The position numbers and the translations under genes are program-made. Under the pieces are notes generated by a model. That model ran no database searches, was not told the origin of the DNA, and saw only the letters and a program-made list of their open reading frames with translations. 64,000 nt of DNA from Borrelia persica No12 (GTDB lineage: Bacteria > Spirochaetota > Spirochaetia > Borreliales > Borreliaceae), in NCBI RefSeq assembly GCF_000500045.1, contig NZ_AYOT01000223.1, positions 1-64,000 of the forward strand, read 5' to 3'. The stretch's first letter is position 1, and each line of letters starts with the position of its first letter. This document shows, in pieces, positions 48,875 through 60,207 of the stretch.

Positions 48875-51800
48875 ATGAAAGAGATAAAAGATTTTGAAAA
48901 GATAAGAATAAAGATAGCATCTCCCGATCAAATTAGAAGTTGGTCTTATGGAGAGGTTAAAAAATCTGAGACCATTAATTACAGAACTTTAAGACCTGAA
49001 AAAGATGGTCTTTTTTGTGAGCGAATTTTTGGTACGACTAAAGAATGGGAATGTTATTGTGGAAAATTTAAGTCGATAAGATACAAAGGCATTATTTGTG
49101 ATCGTTGTAATGTTGAAGTGACTCATTTTAAAGTTAGACGTGAGAGGATGGGACATATTGAGTTGTCAGCTCCTGTTGCTCATATCTGGTATTATAAATA
49201 TATTCCTTCTAGAATTGGTCTCTTGCTTGATATTACGGCTTCTAATTTGAATTCTATTCTTTATTATGAAAAATATATTGTTATTGAACCAGGTGATACT
49301 GACCTTAAAAAGATGCAACTTTTAAATGAAGATGAATATTCTGAAGCAAAAGAAAGATATGGAATGTCTTTTAGTGCTTCAATGGGTGCTGAGGCAATTA
49401 AAACTTTACTTGAAAATCTTGATCTCGATGAGCTTTCATCTAAACTTAGACTTCAGATGATTGATAAAGATGATAAGACCGATAAAAAACTCTTAAGACG
49501 TCTTGAGATTATTGAGAATTTTAAAGTTTCTGGCAATAAACCGGAATGGATGATTATGGATGTTCTTCCTGTTATTCCGCCAGAAATTAGACCTATGGTT
49601 CAACTTGATGGTGGCAGATTTGCAACTTCTGATTTAAATGATCTCTATAGAAGGGTAATAAATAGAAATAATCGATTAAGAAAACTTTTACTTCTTAATG
49701 CTCCTGAGATTATTGTTAGAAATGAAAAGAGAATGCTTCAAGAATCGGTTGACTCTCTTTTGGATAATTCACATAAAAGAAAGGTTGTAAAGGGAACGTC
49801 TAATAGACCTCTTAAGTCTCTATCTGATGCATTAAAAGGTAAACAAGGTAGATTTAGACAAAACCTTCTTGGAAAGAGAGTTGATTATTCTGGTCGTTCG
49901 GTTATTGTTGTTGGGCCTGAACTTAAGCTTCATCAGTGTGGTATTCCTGCAAAAATGGCCCTTGAACTTTTTAAGCCATTTGTTATTAGAAAATTAATTG
50001 AGAGTGAATCAGTATTTAATATAAAAAGAGCTAAAAGCTTAATTGAACAAGAAGTAGATGAAGTATGGCAAATTTTAGATAATGTTATTAAAGAGCATCC
50101 TGTACTTCTAAATAGAGCTCCAACGCTTCACAGATTGGGAATACAGGCTTTTGAACCAGTTTTAGTTGAAGGAAAGGCCATTAAATTACATCCTCTTGTT
50201 TGTCATGCATATAATGCCGATTTTGATGGTGATCAGATGGCTGTTCATGTTCCTTTAACTCCTGCAGCACAGACTGAGAGTTGGGCTTTGATGTTGTCAA
50301 CCAATAATTTGTTAAATCCTGCAAATGGACATCCTATAGTATTCCCATCTCAAGATATTGTGTTGGGTCTCTATTACTTGACTATGGAGAGACGGAACGT
50401 GGTGGGAGAGGGGCGTAAGTTTTCTAATTTTAATCATGTTCTTCTTGCAATCAATAATAGAAGCTTGGATTATAATGCGCGAATTTATGTGAAGGTTGAT
50501 GGTGAATATGTAGAGACTACGGCAGGACGTGTTGTATTTAGTGAGGCATTGCCAGAAAAAATTTCTTTTGTCAATAAGACTCTTAGTGATTATGAATTAC
50601 AAGTTTTGATTTCTGAAGTTTATGTTACTTGTGGATCTTCTATTGTAATTGAGATGTTGGATATTATTAAAGAACTTGGATTTAAGTATGCTACTAAGTT
50701 TGGCTGTACAATAAGTATGAGTGATATTATTGTTCCTGAAGAGAAAAAAATATATGTGGAGAAGGCTAATAGAGAGATTGCAAAAATACAAAATGATTAT
50801 ACTAAAGGTGTTATTACTGGTGAAGAGAGATATAACAACGTTGTTTCTGTTTGGTCAAAGACAAATGAAGAGCTTACTAATAAAATGATGGAAATTCTTA
50901 AAAAAGATAGAGATGGATTTAATGTGATTTACATGATGGCTGATTCTGGTGCTCGTGGTAGTAGAAATCAAATAAGACAGCTTGCAGGAATGCGAGGATT
51001 GATGGCTAAGACATCGGGTGATATTATTGAACTTCCAATTATTTCTAACTTTAAGGAAGGACTTTCCGTAATAGAATTTTTTATATCTACAAATGGTGCA
51101 AGAAAAGGGCTTGCAGATACTGCTCTTAAGACGGCAGATGCTGGATACTTAACACGACGATTGGTAGATATTGCACAAGACGTTGTTGTTAGAATAGAAG
51201 ATTGCGGAACTATTAATGGTATAAAAGTTGAAGCTTTAAAAAATGGTGAAGAAATAGTTGAACCTTTACGAGAAAAAGCCGTTGGGAGTTATTCAATTGA
51301 ACGAATTAAAAGTCCTATTACTGGAGAGATTATTTTAGATGTAAATGAAGAGATTACAGAGGCTAAAATACAATTATTAGAAACGGTTGGTATTGATAAA
51401 CTTATCATTAGATCTGTTTTAACTTGTGAGGCTGAGCATGGGGTTTGTCAAAAATGTTATGGACGAGATTTTTCAAATAATAAACCTGTGAATATTGGAG
51501 AGGCTGTTGGAATTATAGCTGCACAGTCAATAGGTCAGCCAGGAACACAGCTTACTATGAGAACTTTCCATATTGGAGGAGTTGCACAAGCTGGTAGTGA
51601 AGATGATAAGATTGCATTTAAGAATGCCTTTATTCTTAATGGGCTTGAAGGTTTTAATGTACAAGTTGATGGCGGATTGCTTTTTACAAGAAAGGGAATC
51701 TTAAAAGTGATAAATGTAATTTATGAGGAATATATTAAGGAAGTGAAGGAACTTAAGGTTTCAGATTCTCAAAAAGTAATTAAGGGAATGCCTTTGTTTG

Positions 51801-53008
51801 TCAATAAAAATGGAGTTGAAATATTATCATCTCATATTGGTTATATTAAGATTAGAGATAAAAAGTTGATGATTGTTTCTGAAGAACAAGAAGTTTCTCT
51901 AAAAGTTGGGACAATACTTGAAATAAATGTGGGCGATTATGTTGAGGCTGGACGTGTCATTGGAACATTTGATCCATTTGCAGAACCAATTATTGCTGAA
52001 GTTAAAGGAAAAGTTAAGTTTAAAGATATTATTTTGGGGACAACTCTTAAGGAAGAAATCAATCTTGAGACAGGAAATATTGAAAAAAGAATTACAGACC
52101 AAGTTTTTGAATCTCTTGATCCTAGAATTTTAGTTATTAACGATAGAGGGGTTGAGGCTGCATCTTATGTTTTGCCTGGAGATGCTTATTTGCAAGTTGA
52201 AGATGGGCAAGATATTAATATAGGAGATATCATTGCTAAGCTTTCTAAAGGATCTGAGAAAACTCAAGATATTACGGGTGGTCTTCCTAGGGTTAATGAT
52301 TTGTTTGAAACAAGAATTCCTAAAAACTTAACTGAAATGGCCAAAGTAAGTGGGGTTGTGCAATTTAAGGCAATTCAAAAAGGTAAAAGACTTATTAATG
52401 TTTTAGATGAATATGGCGTTGAACATAAACATTATATTCCTGCTGGAAAACATCTCTTAGTTAGAGATGGAGACGTTGTTAAAGCTGGAGATATGCTTTG
52501 TGATGGAAGAATTAATCCTCATGATGTTCTTGAGATTCTTGGTGGAATTAGTTTGCAAGAATTTTTATTGGCGGAAATTCAAGATGTTTATCGAAAACAA
52601 GGTGTAAGTATTAATGATAAGCATATTGGTGTTATTATTAAACAGATGATGAAAAAAGTTAAGATTGTTTCTGTGGGTGATACTAATTTTGTTTATAATC
52701 AAAAAGTAGATAAGCATGCTTTTTATGAACAAAATAAAAGGGTAATTGAGCAAGGTGGTGAGCCTGCGGTAGCTAGTCCAATTCTTATTGGAATAACAAA
52801 AGCATCTCTTAATATTGATTCATTTATTTCAGCTGCTTCTTTCCAGGAAACAACTAAAGTGTTAACAGATGCATCAATTTCTGGTAGTATTGATGATCTT
52901 AAAGGTCTTAAAGAAAACGTTGTTATTGGTCATTTGATTCCTACAGGAACAGGAATGAATTTGTATAAAAGAGTGAGGGTGAGAGAAAATTCGAGCTCTA
53001 ATTTGTAA
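48875..53008 (+). CDS. rpoC: RNA polymerase beta' subunit
   Basis: 1377 aa. The N-terminal zinc site [19 protein letters not shown], the catalytic Mg site NADFDGDQ at 447-454, bridge-helix region [21 protein letters not shown] and second zinc cluster [13 protein letters not shown] are intact. It forms the active centre with RpoB. The C-terminal end is followed by a small hairpin (TACCA/TGGTA at 53033-53047) in the gap to rpsL. Confidence 0.98.
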   Translation: MKEIKDFEKIRIKIASPDQIRSWSYGEVKKSETINYRTLRPEKDGLFCERIFGTTKEWECYCGKFKSIRYKGIICDRCNVEVTHFKVRRERMGHIELSAPVAHIWYYKYIPSRIGLLLDITASNLNSILYYEKYIVIEPGDTDLKKMQLLNEDEYSEAKERYGMSFSASMGAEAIKTLLENLDLDELSSKLRLQMIDKDDKTDKKLLRRLEIIENFKVSGNKPEWMIMDVLPVIPPEIRPMVQLDGGRFATSDLNDLYRRVINRNNRLRKLLLLNAPEIIVRNEKRMLQESVDSLLDNSHKRKVVKGTSNRPLKSLSDALKGKQGRFRQNLLGKRVDYSGRSVIVVGPELKLHQCGIPAKMALELFKPFVIRKLIESESVFNIKRAKSLIEQEVDEVWQILDNVIKEHPVLLNRAPTLHRLGIQAFEPVLVEGKAIKLHPLVCHAYNADFDGDQMAVHVPLTPAAQTESWALMLSTNNLLNPANGHPIVFPSQDIVLGLYYLTMERRNVVGEGRKFSNFNHVLLAINNRSLDYNARIYVKVDGEYVETTAGRVVFSEALPEKISFVNKTLSDYELQVLISEVYVTCGSSIVIEMLDIIKELGFKYATKFGCTISMSDIIVPEEKKIYVEKANREIAKIQNDYTKGVITGEERYNNVVSVWSKTNEELTNKMMEILKKDRDGFNVIYMMADSGARGSRNQIRQLAGMRGLMAKTSGDIIELPIISNFKEGLSVIEFFISTNGARKGLADTALKTADAGYLTRRLVDIAQDVVVRIEDCGTINGIKVEALKNGEEIVEPLREKAVGSYSIERIKSPITGEIILDVNEEITEAKIQLLETVGIDKLIIRSVLTCEAEHGVCQKCYGRDFSNNKPVNIGEAVGIIAAQSIGQPGTQLTMRTFHIGGVAQAGSEDDKIAFKNAFILNGLEGFNVQVDGGLLFTRKGILKVINVIYEEYIKEVKELKVSDSQKVIKGMPLFVNKNGVEILSSHIGYIKIRDKKLMIVSEEQEVSLKVGTILEINVGDYVEAGRVIGTFDPFAEPIIAEVKGKVKFKDIILGTTLKEEINLETGNIEKRITDQVFESLDPRILVINDRGVEAASYVLPGDAYLQVEDGQDINIGDIIAKLSKGSEKTQDITGGLPRVNDLFETRIPKNLTEMAKVSGVVQFKAIQKGKRLINVLDEYGVEHKHYIPAGKHLLVRDGDVVKAGDMLCDGRINPHDVLEILGGISLQEFLLAEIQDVYRKQGVSINDKHIGVIIKQMMKKVKIVSVGDTNFVYNQKVDKHAFYEQNKRVIEQGGEPAVASPILIGITKASLNIDSFISAASFQETTKVLTDASISGSIDDLKGLKENVVIGHLIPTGTGMNLYKRVRVRENSSSNL

Positions 53009-53070
53009 CTTGAAAATAAATCATATATTTGATACCATTTACTGGTAAAATTAGGAAAAAGGGAGCATAG

Positions 53071-53445
53071 ATGCCTACAATTAATCAACTAATTAGGAAG
53101 CCAAGAAAAAGTCAAAAAGAAAAGACAGCGTCTCCTGCGCTTCAGAATTGTCCTCAAAAAAGAGGAATTTGTACTCGTGTAATGACAGTTACTCCTAAAA
53201 AACCCAATTCAGCTTTAAGAAAGGTGGCTCGTGTTAGGCTTTCAAATGGGTTTGAAGTAACAGCTTATATTCCAGGGATTGGTCATAATTTACAGGAGCA
53301 TTCAGCTGTTCTAATTAGAGGTGGACGAGTTAAGGATTTGCCAGGTGTTAGATATCATATAATCAGAGGAGCTAAAGATACTCTTGGCGTTAATAATCGA
53401 AAGAAAGGTCGTTCTAAGTATGGGACTAAGAAACCAAAGGCTTAA
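53071..53445 (+). CDS. rpsL: Ribosomal protein S12
   Basis: 124 aa. [13 protein letters not shown] at the N-terminus. The loops [11 protein letters not shown] (K43-equivalent) and [12 protein letters not shown] (K88-equivalent) carry wild-type lysines, so no streptomycin-resistance substitution is seen. Decoding-centre protein. AAAAAGGGAG precedes the ATG. Confidence 0.98.
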   Translation: MPTINQLIRKPRKSQKEKTASPALQNCPQKRGICTRVMTVTPKKPNSALRKVARVRLSNGFEVTAYIPGIGHNLQEHSAVLIRGGRVKDLPGVRYHIIRGAKDTLGVNNRKKGRSKYGTKKPKA

Positions 53446-53459
53446 GAGGTATAAATTGA

Positions 53460-53933
53460 ATGTCACGAAAAAGTAAAAAAATTAAGAAAAAAGTCTTTAC
53501 AGATTCTAAGTATAATTCTCCATTAATTGTTAAATTCGTAAATAGAATGATGTATGATGGAAAAAAATCTGTTAGTGAATCTATAGTTTATAATTCAATT
53601 GATGTTCTTGCAGAGAAACTTGAAGAGGTTGATAAGCTTGCTGCTTTTAAAAAAGCTTTAGACAATGTTAAACCTTTAGTAGAGGTTCGAAGTAGGAGAG
53701 TTGGTGGTTCTACTTATCAAGTTCCAGTTGAAGTTAGAGAGGAAAGACGTGAGGCTTTGGCAATAAAGTGGATTATCACAGCTGCCAGAAAAGCTAGTGG
53801 AAAATCGATGCAAGAAAAATTAGCAAATGAACTTATTAATTCTTACAATTCGACGGGTGCTGCTTGTAAAAAGAAGGAAGATACTCATAGAATGGCAGAT
53901 GCAAACAAAGCTTTTACACATTATAGATGGTAA
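53460..53933 (+). CDS. rpsG: Ribosomal protein S7
   Basis: 157 aa. [14 protein letters not shown]-like region, [17 protein letters not shown] and the C-terminal [13 protein letters not shown] fit S7. It nucleates assembly of the 30S head. Unlike many bacteria, fusA and tuf do not follow; bmpD does. Confidence 0.97.
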   Translation: MSRKSKKIKKKVFTDSKYNSPLIVKFVNRMMYDGKKSVSESIVYNSIDVLAEKLEEVDKLAAFKKALDNVKPLVEVRSRRVGGSTYQVPVEVREERREALAIKWIITAARKASGKSMQEKLANELINSYNSTGAACKKKEDTHRMADANKAFTHYRW

Positions 53934-54016
53934 TATAACAATAGATTGATTTTTCCTGTATTCTTATTTTGTGCTTTGTTTGAGCTTCAGTAGAGGTGGC
54001 CGGAGGTTTATGTATT

Positions 54017-55039
54017 ATGTTAAGAAAGGTTGTTTTGTTTTTACTCATCTTAAGTTGTTCGGATTCACAAGATAAAGTTTCATTCTCTAATACTGTTTCT
54101 GTTATTGTTGATGGAACTTTTGATGATAAGGGTTTTAATGAAAGTTCTTCTAAGGCAATGACTCAAATTAAGGAAGAATTTAAGGTTAATGTAATTCAAA
54201 AAGAGTCCAGAGCTTCTGATTATTTATCTGATATTGTAAGTTTAGAAGAAGGTGGTTCAAGTTTAATCTGGGGGGTTGGTTTTAAGTTTTCAGATATATT
54301 TTTACGTAAATCTCTTGAAAATTCCGATTTAAATTATGGAATTATTGAGGGTTCTTACTTAGAAGATGTTAAGTTGCCCCAAAATTTGGTAAGTATAAAT
54401 TTTAGATCAGAGGAAGGAGCGTTTTTAGTTGGATATCTTGCGGCTAAAATATCTAAAACAGGTAAAATTGGGTTTTTAGGTGGAATAGAAGGTGTTGTTC
54501 TTGATGCGTTTAAATATGGATATGAAGCTGGTGCTAAGTATGCAAATAGAGATATTGAAGTAAGTTCTCAGTACGTAGGAACATTCTCTGATCTCTCACT
54601 TGGACGCTCAATGGCAAGTAAAATGTATTCGTTTGGGGTTGATGTTATATTTGCAGCAGCAGGTCTCTCAGGTCTTGGTGCTATTGAGGTTGCAAAAGAA
54701 CTTGGGCTTGGACATTATATTATCGGAGTTGATCAGGATCAGTATTATCTTGCTCCTGACAATGTACTTGTATCATATGTTAAGCGAGTTGATGCAGTTA
54801 TTTGCGATTTAACAAGATCTTATTTAAAACTTGGTAAGTGGCAGGGTGGAAATTTAGAGTTTGGACTTAAAGATGGAGCACTTGATTTGATTTTTAATGA
54901 AACAATAAATTTAGATTTAATCAAGAAATCTGATTTTTTATTAGAGATTAAAGAAAAAATCATTAGTAATGAGATTAAAGTTCCTAAAGATGAAATATCC
55001 TATGATAATTTCATTACTAATTATTTACACCAGAATTAA
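54017..55039 (+). CDS. bmpD: BmpD nucleoside-binding lipoprotein
   Basis: 340 aa from the ATG at 54017, nine bases after GGAGGT. Lipobox LILSC, lipidated Cys14. PnrA/Bmp-type periplasmic-binding fold: IVDGTFDDKGFNESS near 25-40, NFRSEEGAFLVGYLAAKISKTGKIGFLGG, and GVDQDQ near 245. The GFNESSSKA and C-terminal SYDNFI strings match B. burgdorferi BmpD, shown to bind purine nucleosides. It follows rpsG by 83 bp with no terminator, so co-transcription is plausible. Confidence 0.9.
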   Translation: MLRKVVLFLLILSCSDSQDKVSFSNTVSVIVDGTFDDKGFNESSSKAMTQIKEEFKVNVIQKESRASDYLSDIVSLEEGGSSLIWGVGFKFSDIFLRKSLENSDLNYGIIEGSYLEDVKLPQNLVSINFRSEEGAFLVGYLAAKISKTGKIGFLGGIEGVVLDAFKYGYEAGAKYANRDIEVSSQYVGTFSDLSLGRSMASKMYSFGVDVIFAAAGLSGLGAIEVAKELGLGHYIIGVDQDQYYLAPDNVLVSYVKRVDAVICDLTRSYLKLGKWQGGNLEFGLKDGALDLIFNETINLDLIKKSDFLLEIKEKIISNEIKVPKDEISYDNFITNYLHQN

Positions 55040-55062
55040 TATTAGGTGAGGGATTTTGCTTT

Positions 55063-56106
55063 ATGAATAATTTTATAAATAAATTTGTGTTGTTAATTTT
55101 GGTGGTATTAATTTTTTTAGGATGTAGTAAGAAATCATCTATTTTTGATGCTTCAAAAAAACCGGTAATCTCTTTAATAGTTGATGGTACTTTTGATGAT
55201 AAATCATTTGGTGAAGATGCTTTGAGAGGTGCTAAGATATTAGAAGGGGAATTTGGAGCTGAGATTGTTGGAAAAGCTTCAACAAGTATTACTTATGCTG
55301 GTGATCTGGAAAATCTTAAAGATAAAGGTTCTGATATTATTTGGGGAGTTGGTTTTAGGCTTAAAGAGGCTATTGGTCAGTCTGCTATGCTTAATCAAAA
55401 TGTTCATTATGGGGCTATTGATGTTGTCTATGAAGATGATGCCAATATTCCTGATAATTTGCTTGGTATCTCATTTAAAGTTGAAGAGGCTTCATTTTTG
55501 GCCGGGTATCTTGCTGCTAAGACATCTAAAACAGGTAAAGTGGGGTTTTTAGGTGGAATTAATAGTACAGTTATCAATGCATTTAGATATGGGTATGAAG
55601 CTGGTGTTAAATATGCAAATAAAGATATTAAATTGGATTCTCAATATTTGGGATCTTTTGTAGATGTCTTCTTAGCTAGGACTATTGCTGTAAAAATGTA
55701 CAAAGATAATGTTGATATCATCTTTGTAGCAGCAGGGCTTGCAGGTCTTGGTGTCATTGAGATTGTAAAAGAACTTGGAGATGGACATTATATTATTGGA
55801 GTTGATCAGGATCAGTCTTATCTTGCTCCTGATTACGTATTGACATCGGTTGTTAAGAATGTTGGAAATTCTATTTATGAGGTAACAAAAAATTATTTAA
55901 AAACGAATAATTTTGATGGTGGTAAGGTATTGAAATTGGGACTTAAAGATAATGCTGTTAGCATTGTTAAGAGTAGTGTTAAGATTAAAGATGAACTTCA
56001 AACTGAGATTGAAATTATAGAAAAGAAGATAATTGACAATTCTTTTACGGTGCCAAATGATTTTGAAAAATATAATGAATTTTTAAATTCATATCTATTA
56101 AATTAA
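55063..56106 (+). CDS. Bmp-family lipoprotein, second copy
   Basis: 347 aa. Lipobox IFLGC, lipidated Cys21. Same fold as its neighbour (IVDGTFDDKSFGEDALRGAK, WGVGFRLKEAIG, SKTGKVGFLGGINS, GVDQDQSYLAPDYVL). It reads closer to BmpD in the N-terminal half and to BmpB in the C-terminal half, so I give no symbol. It starts 24 bp after bmpD. Confidence 0.88.
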   Translation: MNNFINKFVLLILVVLIFLGCSKKSSIFDASKKPVISLIVDGTFDDKSFGEDALRGAKILEGEFGAEIVGKASTSITYAGDLENLKDKGSDIIWGVGFRLKEAIGQSAMLNQNVHYGAIDVVYEDDANIPDNLLGISFKVEEASFLAGYLAAKTSKTGKVGFLGGINSTVINAFRYGYEAGVKYANKDIKLDSQYLGSFVDVFLARTIAVKMYKDNVDIIFVAAGLAGLGVIEIVKELGDGHYIIGVDQDQSYLAPDYVLTSVVKNVGNSIYEVTKNYLKTNNFDGGKVLKLGLKDNAVSIVKSSVKIKDELQTEIEIIEKKIIDNSFTVPNDFEKYNEFLNSYLLN

Positions 56107-56280
56107 TTCTTTTCTTAGGGAGAAGAGGTTTCATTCCATTAATGTTTGATTTCTGATTTGTTTTCATGTGTTGATTAAATTTTAATGCTTATAACTTATT
56201 TCTTGTTAATAGTTTATAAGTTTTTATTAAGAAATCGAAAATAATTAAAAAGGTTGTATTATATGAGGAGAGGACAAGCT
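56107..56280 (+). promoter_or_regulatory. Gap inside the bmp array with hairpin and T-run
   Basis: CTTATAA at 56188-56194 pairs with TTATAAG at 56214-56220, followed directly by TTTTTATT. It may end transcription from the bmpD side, with a new promoter for bmpC-bmpA. The stem is only 7 bp, so confidence is low. Confidence 0.45.
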
Positions 56281-57360
56281 ATGTGTAGAGGCTTATGTTT
56301 TATTTTTTTGTTTTTTTTATTATTCATGTCTTGTTTTAATTCAAAAAGTAATTTTTTAAATAGTTCTAATAATATTAATGAGCGTGTAGTTATGGGAATG
56401 GTAGCTTTGGGTAATTTTGATGATAATGGATATTTACAAACTTCTTTTGAGGGTGCCGTTCGTGTCAAAGATGAATTTGGAATTAATTTTATTTCCAAAG
56501 TTACTACACCTTCTTATTCTGTTGAGGGAGAAAGGATAATGACTGCTGATGAAGTGTTATCAAAAGATGTTTATTCACTACAAAAGGAGGGAGCCAATTT
56601 TGTTTGGTTTATTAGTGCTCATTTCTCAGAGCCTGTTATAAGATTTGTTCACGAAAATCCGAATATTTTTTATGGAATTATCGATCCTTTTCATTATGAT
56701 GATGTTTTAATTTCTAAAAATTTTTTAGCTATTAATTTTAGATCAGAGGAAGGAGCATTTTTGGCTGGATATTTGGCTTCTAAGAAGAGTAAGAGTAATA
56801 GGATCGGATTTGTAACAGGTGTTCGTGTAGATTATGTTGAAAGATTTTGGGTTGGATTTAAAGCAGGAGCATTTTATGCAAATCCTAAAACAAGAGTTAT
56901 TTTAAAGAGAATGTTAGATGATGTTAATGAAGTTTCTGGCAAATTGTTTGCTGAGTATATGTACACTGAAGATGATATTGATGTTATTTTTCCTGTAATG
57001 GGTCCTGCTTCACTTGGTATGTTTATAGCTGCAAAGGAACTTGGAGATGGTCATTATATCATTGGGGTTAATAAGGATCAATCACATCTTGCACCTGGTC
57101 ATGTTATAACTTCTGTAATAAAGGATGTTGGAAAAGCAATATATGAAAATTCGATAGATATTATAAAAGGTCATAAATTTCATGGTGGTAAAGTCATTAG
57201 TGTGGGAATTAAGGAAAATTTTATAGATATTGTTAAGGATCCTAGTGTTCTTGATAGTGATTTAATTGATGCTCTTACAAAACTTCAAAATAAAATAATT
57301 AATAAGGAAATTATTGTTCCTGTTACTGAACATGAATTTGATCTATTTAAATTAAGATAA
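56281..57360 (+). CDS. bmpC: BmpC lipoprotein
   Basis: 359 aa from the ATG at 56281, eight bases after GAGGAGAGG; an in-frame ATG nine codons upstream lacks that spacing. Lipobox FMSC, lipidated Cys18. The family DGTFDDK motif is replaced by LGNFDDNGY, and the nucleoside-site GVDQDQ is GVNKDQ. The C-terminus EFDLFKLR matches the B. burgdorferi BmpC ending. It may bind a different ligand from its neighbours. Confidence 0.87.
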   Translation: MCRGLCFIFLFFLLFMSCFNSKSNFLNSSNNINERVVMGMVALGNFDDNGYLQTSFEGAVRVKDEFGINFISKVTTPSYSVEGERIMTADEVLSKDVYSLQKEGANFVWFISAHFSEPVIRFVHENPNIFYGIIDPFHYDDVLISKNFLAINFRSEEGAFLAGYLASKKSKSNRIGFVTGVRVDYVERFWVGFKAGAFYANPKTRVILKRMLDDVNEVSGKLFAEYMYTEDDIDVIFPVMGPASLGMFIAAKELGDGHYIIGVNKDQSHLAPGHVITSVIKDVGKAIYENSIDIIKGHKFHGGKVISVGIKENFIDIVKDPSVLDSDLIDALTKLQNKIINKEIIVPVTEHEFDLFKLR

Positions 57361-57422
57361 TAAACTTTAATTATAGATTAGGAATTGCGTTAGATTGACT
57401 TTGCTGAAAAAGGGAGATATGT

Positions 57423-58451
57423 GTGATAAATTTATTTTTAATTTTATGTTTTTTGTATTTTTCGTGTTCTGCTTCTGAAGTTGATGGTGGGACTATTAAA
57501 GTTGCTGTCTTACTGGATGGTCTTTTTAATGATGAGTCTTTTAATGAAAGTGCTTGGAATGGCATTCAAAAAGTGAAAAAGGAATTGGGATTAGAGATAA
57601 TTGTAAAAGAATCCAGTGCAAATTCTTATTTATCTGATTTAAATTTACTTAAAATAAATGGTTCTAATTTTATCTGGTTAATTGGATATAGGTTTAGTGA
57701 TGTGGCTGTTAGTGTTGCTTTGGAAAATCCAGGAATTAAATATGTGGTTATTGATCCTGTATATAATACTGATTTAAGCATTCCTAAAAATTTGTCGGCC
57801 ATAACTTTTAGATCAGAGGAAGGAGCATTTTTAGTAGGTTATATTGCTGCTAAAATATCTAATACGGGTAAGATTGGGTTTTTAGGTGGAATGGATGATG
57901 TAATTATTAATGCATTTAGGTATGGATACGAGGCTGGTGTTATTTATGCTAATCGTAATATTAGTATTGATAATAGATATATTGGCAGTTTTGTTGATGC
58001 TAAGCGTGGAGAGATACTGGCAAATGAGATGTATGTGGGTGGCGTAGACATTATTTATCATGCTTCTGGTTTATCTGGACTTGGGGTTATTGAGGCTGCA
58101 AAGAAATTTGGAGATGGACATTATGTTATTGGAGTTGATCAGGATCAGTCGCATCTTGCACCTGAACATGTTATTACATCTTCTATTAAAGATATTGGAA
58201 GAATCATAAGTATTCTTATGTCTAATTATTTGAAAACTAGAGCTTTTGAAGGAGGACGATTATTAAATTATGGGTTAAAAGAGGGTTTGATAGATTTTGT
58301 TAAAAACCCTAAAAAAATTTCTTTTAAGCTTGAAAAGGAATTAGATGAAATTTCTGAAAAGATCATTAATGGTAAAATTGTGGTTCCAAATAATAAAGAT
58401 ACTTATCATAGATTTCAAAAATATTTTTTAATTAATACGAATTTTGATTGA
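57423..58451 (+). CDS. bmpA: BmpA-like lipoprotein (P39 homologue)
   Basis: 342 aa. GTG start with AGGGAG six bases upstream; an overlapping ATG four bases earlier is out of frame. Lipobox YFSC, lipidated Cys15. FNESAWNGIQKVKKELGLEIIVKESS..SYLSDL, WLIGYRFSDVA and the C-terminus NYGLKEGLIDFVKNPKKISFKLEKE match BmpA/P39, a laminin-binding surface antigen in B. burgdorferi. Last gene of the array. Confidence 0.88.
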   Translation: MINLFLILCFLYFSCSASEVDGGTIKVAVLLDGLFNDESFNESAWNGIQKVKKELGLEIIVKESSANSYLSDLNLLKINGSNFIWLIGYRFSDVAVSVALENPGIKYVVIDPVYNTDLSIPKNLSAITFRSEEGAFLVGYIAAKISNTGKIGFLGGMDDVIINAFRYGYEAGVIYANRNISIDNRYIGSFVDAKRGEILANEMYVGGVDIIYHASGLSGLGVIEAAKKFGDGHYVIGVDQDQSHLAPEHVITSSIKDIGRIISILMSNYLKTRAFEGGRLLNYGLKEGLIDFVKNPKKISFKLEKELDEISEKIINGKIVVPNNKDTYHRFQKYFLINTNFD

Positions 58452-58485
58452 TTATTAAAGAATTTATTTGAATATTTTTACAGTA

Positions 58486-58510
58486 ACCCATCAATTTGGG
58501 TGTATGTTTT
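58486..58510 (+). terminator. Weak terminator after the bmp array
   Basis: ACCCA (58486-58490) and TGGGT (58497-58501) form a 5-bp stem with a TCAATT loop, followed by GTATGTTTT. It is short, but it is the only hairpin between the last bmp gene and the glycosidase. Confidence 0.4.
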
Positions 58511-58730
58511 TAGTGACTAAATTTTTTTGTCTTAAATGTATCAATTTGTTTTTTGCAATTTTAATTATTGTAATTTATTTAACGAGTAGTAACTTGTTTT
58601 AATTAGATATTGCTTAACTTTTAATTTATGTTTAACACTAAAATTTTTGGTTTTAAATCTCATTTTATTATTATAATTAATGTATAATAGATAGGAGTCG
58701 ATTGATATATGTTTTTCAGAGGTTTTAGCA

Positions 58731-60155
58731 TTGAATAAGAGTGTATTTCCCAAAATTTATTATTACGATCAGGATTTTATTGATATTTACAATAAGAGTC
58801 TTTCTTGGATTCGAGACAAAATTGTTTTTTCACAATCTTTGGAAAAAGGTAAAAAGGATAAAAACTATTTTTCTGAAAATCTTGAGTTTATAGATCAACT
58901 GCAAGCTTGTCTTTCAAGCTTTTTTCTTGTTTACAGTAATGGGGAATATTCTCCCACATCTACTATTGATAAATTTTATGAACTTCAAGAATCGTCTGGT
59001 GCAATTAGATCGCGTTATGATCACAATAATAATATTGTTCATTTGGATGGTAATGATGATGGTATTGGATTCCCAATTTTTGCTTGGGTTGAGTATAATT
59101 TATATCATAAAACAGGCAATAAAAGGCGTATTTATGATGTTTTGCCAGTTCTTGATAAGTACTATAAATGGATAGAAAAAAAGTTTTTAAAATCAAACGG
59201 TCTTTATTCAATTGATGTGAATAAAATTTTTTATAAAAATTCTCCGAGAACTAATGTATGTTATCCTATAGATTTCAATTCATTTCAGGTGCATAGTGCA
59301 TATTGTATTGCCAAGTTAGCAGATATACTAAATGATAAGAGTTTGTCATTGGAATATAAGAAAAGGTTTTTTTCTCTTAAGGCTAAGATTAATTCGTTGA
59401 TGTGGGATGAGAGAGATGGTTTTTATTATGATCTAGATAGTAATGAAAATATTATTAGACTTAAGACAATAGTAGGATTTTTGCCACTTCTCTCTGAGAT
59501 TCCAAGTGAAGATAGAATTGAGAGAATGGTTTTATATCTAAAGAGTCATGAACACTTTGGAACGCCGAATCCTTTTCCTACTCTTTCAGTTAATGAGCCT
59601 AACTTTAATTTGGATGGAAATGGGTATTATGGTTCTGTTTATACTTATATGAATTTTTTTGTAATTAAGGGACTTGAATATTGCAGACGTGCAAATATAG
59701 CAAGAGAGTTTACCATAAGACATTTGTATTATATCTTAGATACTTTATTACCAGATGGTAAAGTTAAGGGACATGTTTGGGAAGCATATAAGCCAATGAA
59801 AGAGGGGCCTGCATATGTTGATATTGAAAAAAAAATTCTTCCAGAAAAAGATGTTATTTGTTATCTTGCGATTTTTAGTATTAGCCTTATGATAGAAAAT
59901 ATTATTGGACTTACAATTAGTTTGCCAGATAAGACGGTTTATTGGAATATTCCTGCTCTTGAAGTTATGGGAATAGAGAGTTTGTCACTTAAGAAAAATC
60001 AGACCACAATTATATGTAATAAGGGAAAGAGAGGATGGGAGATCAAAATGGAATCTGAAAAGCTTTATTACTTTACAATAAACATATTAAACAAAAAGGA
60101 GAAGACTCTACCTATACCTTCAGGTAGATGTTCAATGCTTTTAGATAAACTTTAA
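58731..60155 (+). CDS. Trehalase-like (alpha/alpha)6-barrel glycosidase
   Basis: 474 aa from a TTG start with AGAGG about nine bases upstream; a TATAAT box lies at 58683-58688. No signal peptide. The layout fits GH37/GH63-type barrels: GIGFPIFAWVEYNLYHKTGNKR (about 105-126), VLDKYYKWIEKKFLKSNGLYS, LMWDERDGFYYDLD (about 223-236) and GHVWEAYKPMKEGPA (about 350-364). The two textbook trehalase signatures are not present as such, so the substrate is uncertain (trehalose or another glucoside). Its position matches BB0381. Confidence 0.72.
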   Translation: MNKSVFPKIYYYDQDFIDIYNKSLSWIRDKIVFSQSLEKGKKDKNYFSENLEFIDQLQACLSSFFLVYSNGEYSPTSTIDKFYELQESSGAIRSRYDHNNNIVHLDGNDDGIGFPIFAWVEYNLYHKTGNKRRIYDVLPVLDKYYKWIEKKFLKSNGLYSIDVNKIFYKNSPRTNVCYPIDFNSFQVHSAYCIAKLADILNDKSLSLEYKKRFFSLKAKINSLMWDERDGFYYDLDSNENIIRLKTIVGFLPLLSEIPSEDRIERMVLYLKSHEHFGTPNPFPTLSVNEPNFNLDGNGYYGSVYTYMNFFVIKGLEYCRRANIAREFTIRHLYYILDTLLPDGKVKGHVWEAYKPMKEGPAYVDIEKKILPEKDVICYLAIFSISLMIENIIGLTISLPDKTVYWNIPALEVMGIESLSLKKNQTTIICNKGKRGWEIKMESEKLYYFTINILNKKEKTLPIPSGRCSMLLDKL

Positions 60156-60207
60156 TTAATAGGTTAGGTAAACATTTACTTTAAATTGAAATCTTGGAGA
60201 TATTGAT

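Noticed and set aside
53033-53047. TACCA/TGGTA hairpin between rpoC and rpsL as a terminator
   Set aside because: A 5-bp stem without a T-run is too weak to call.
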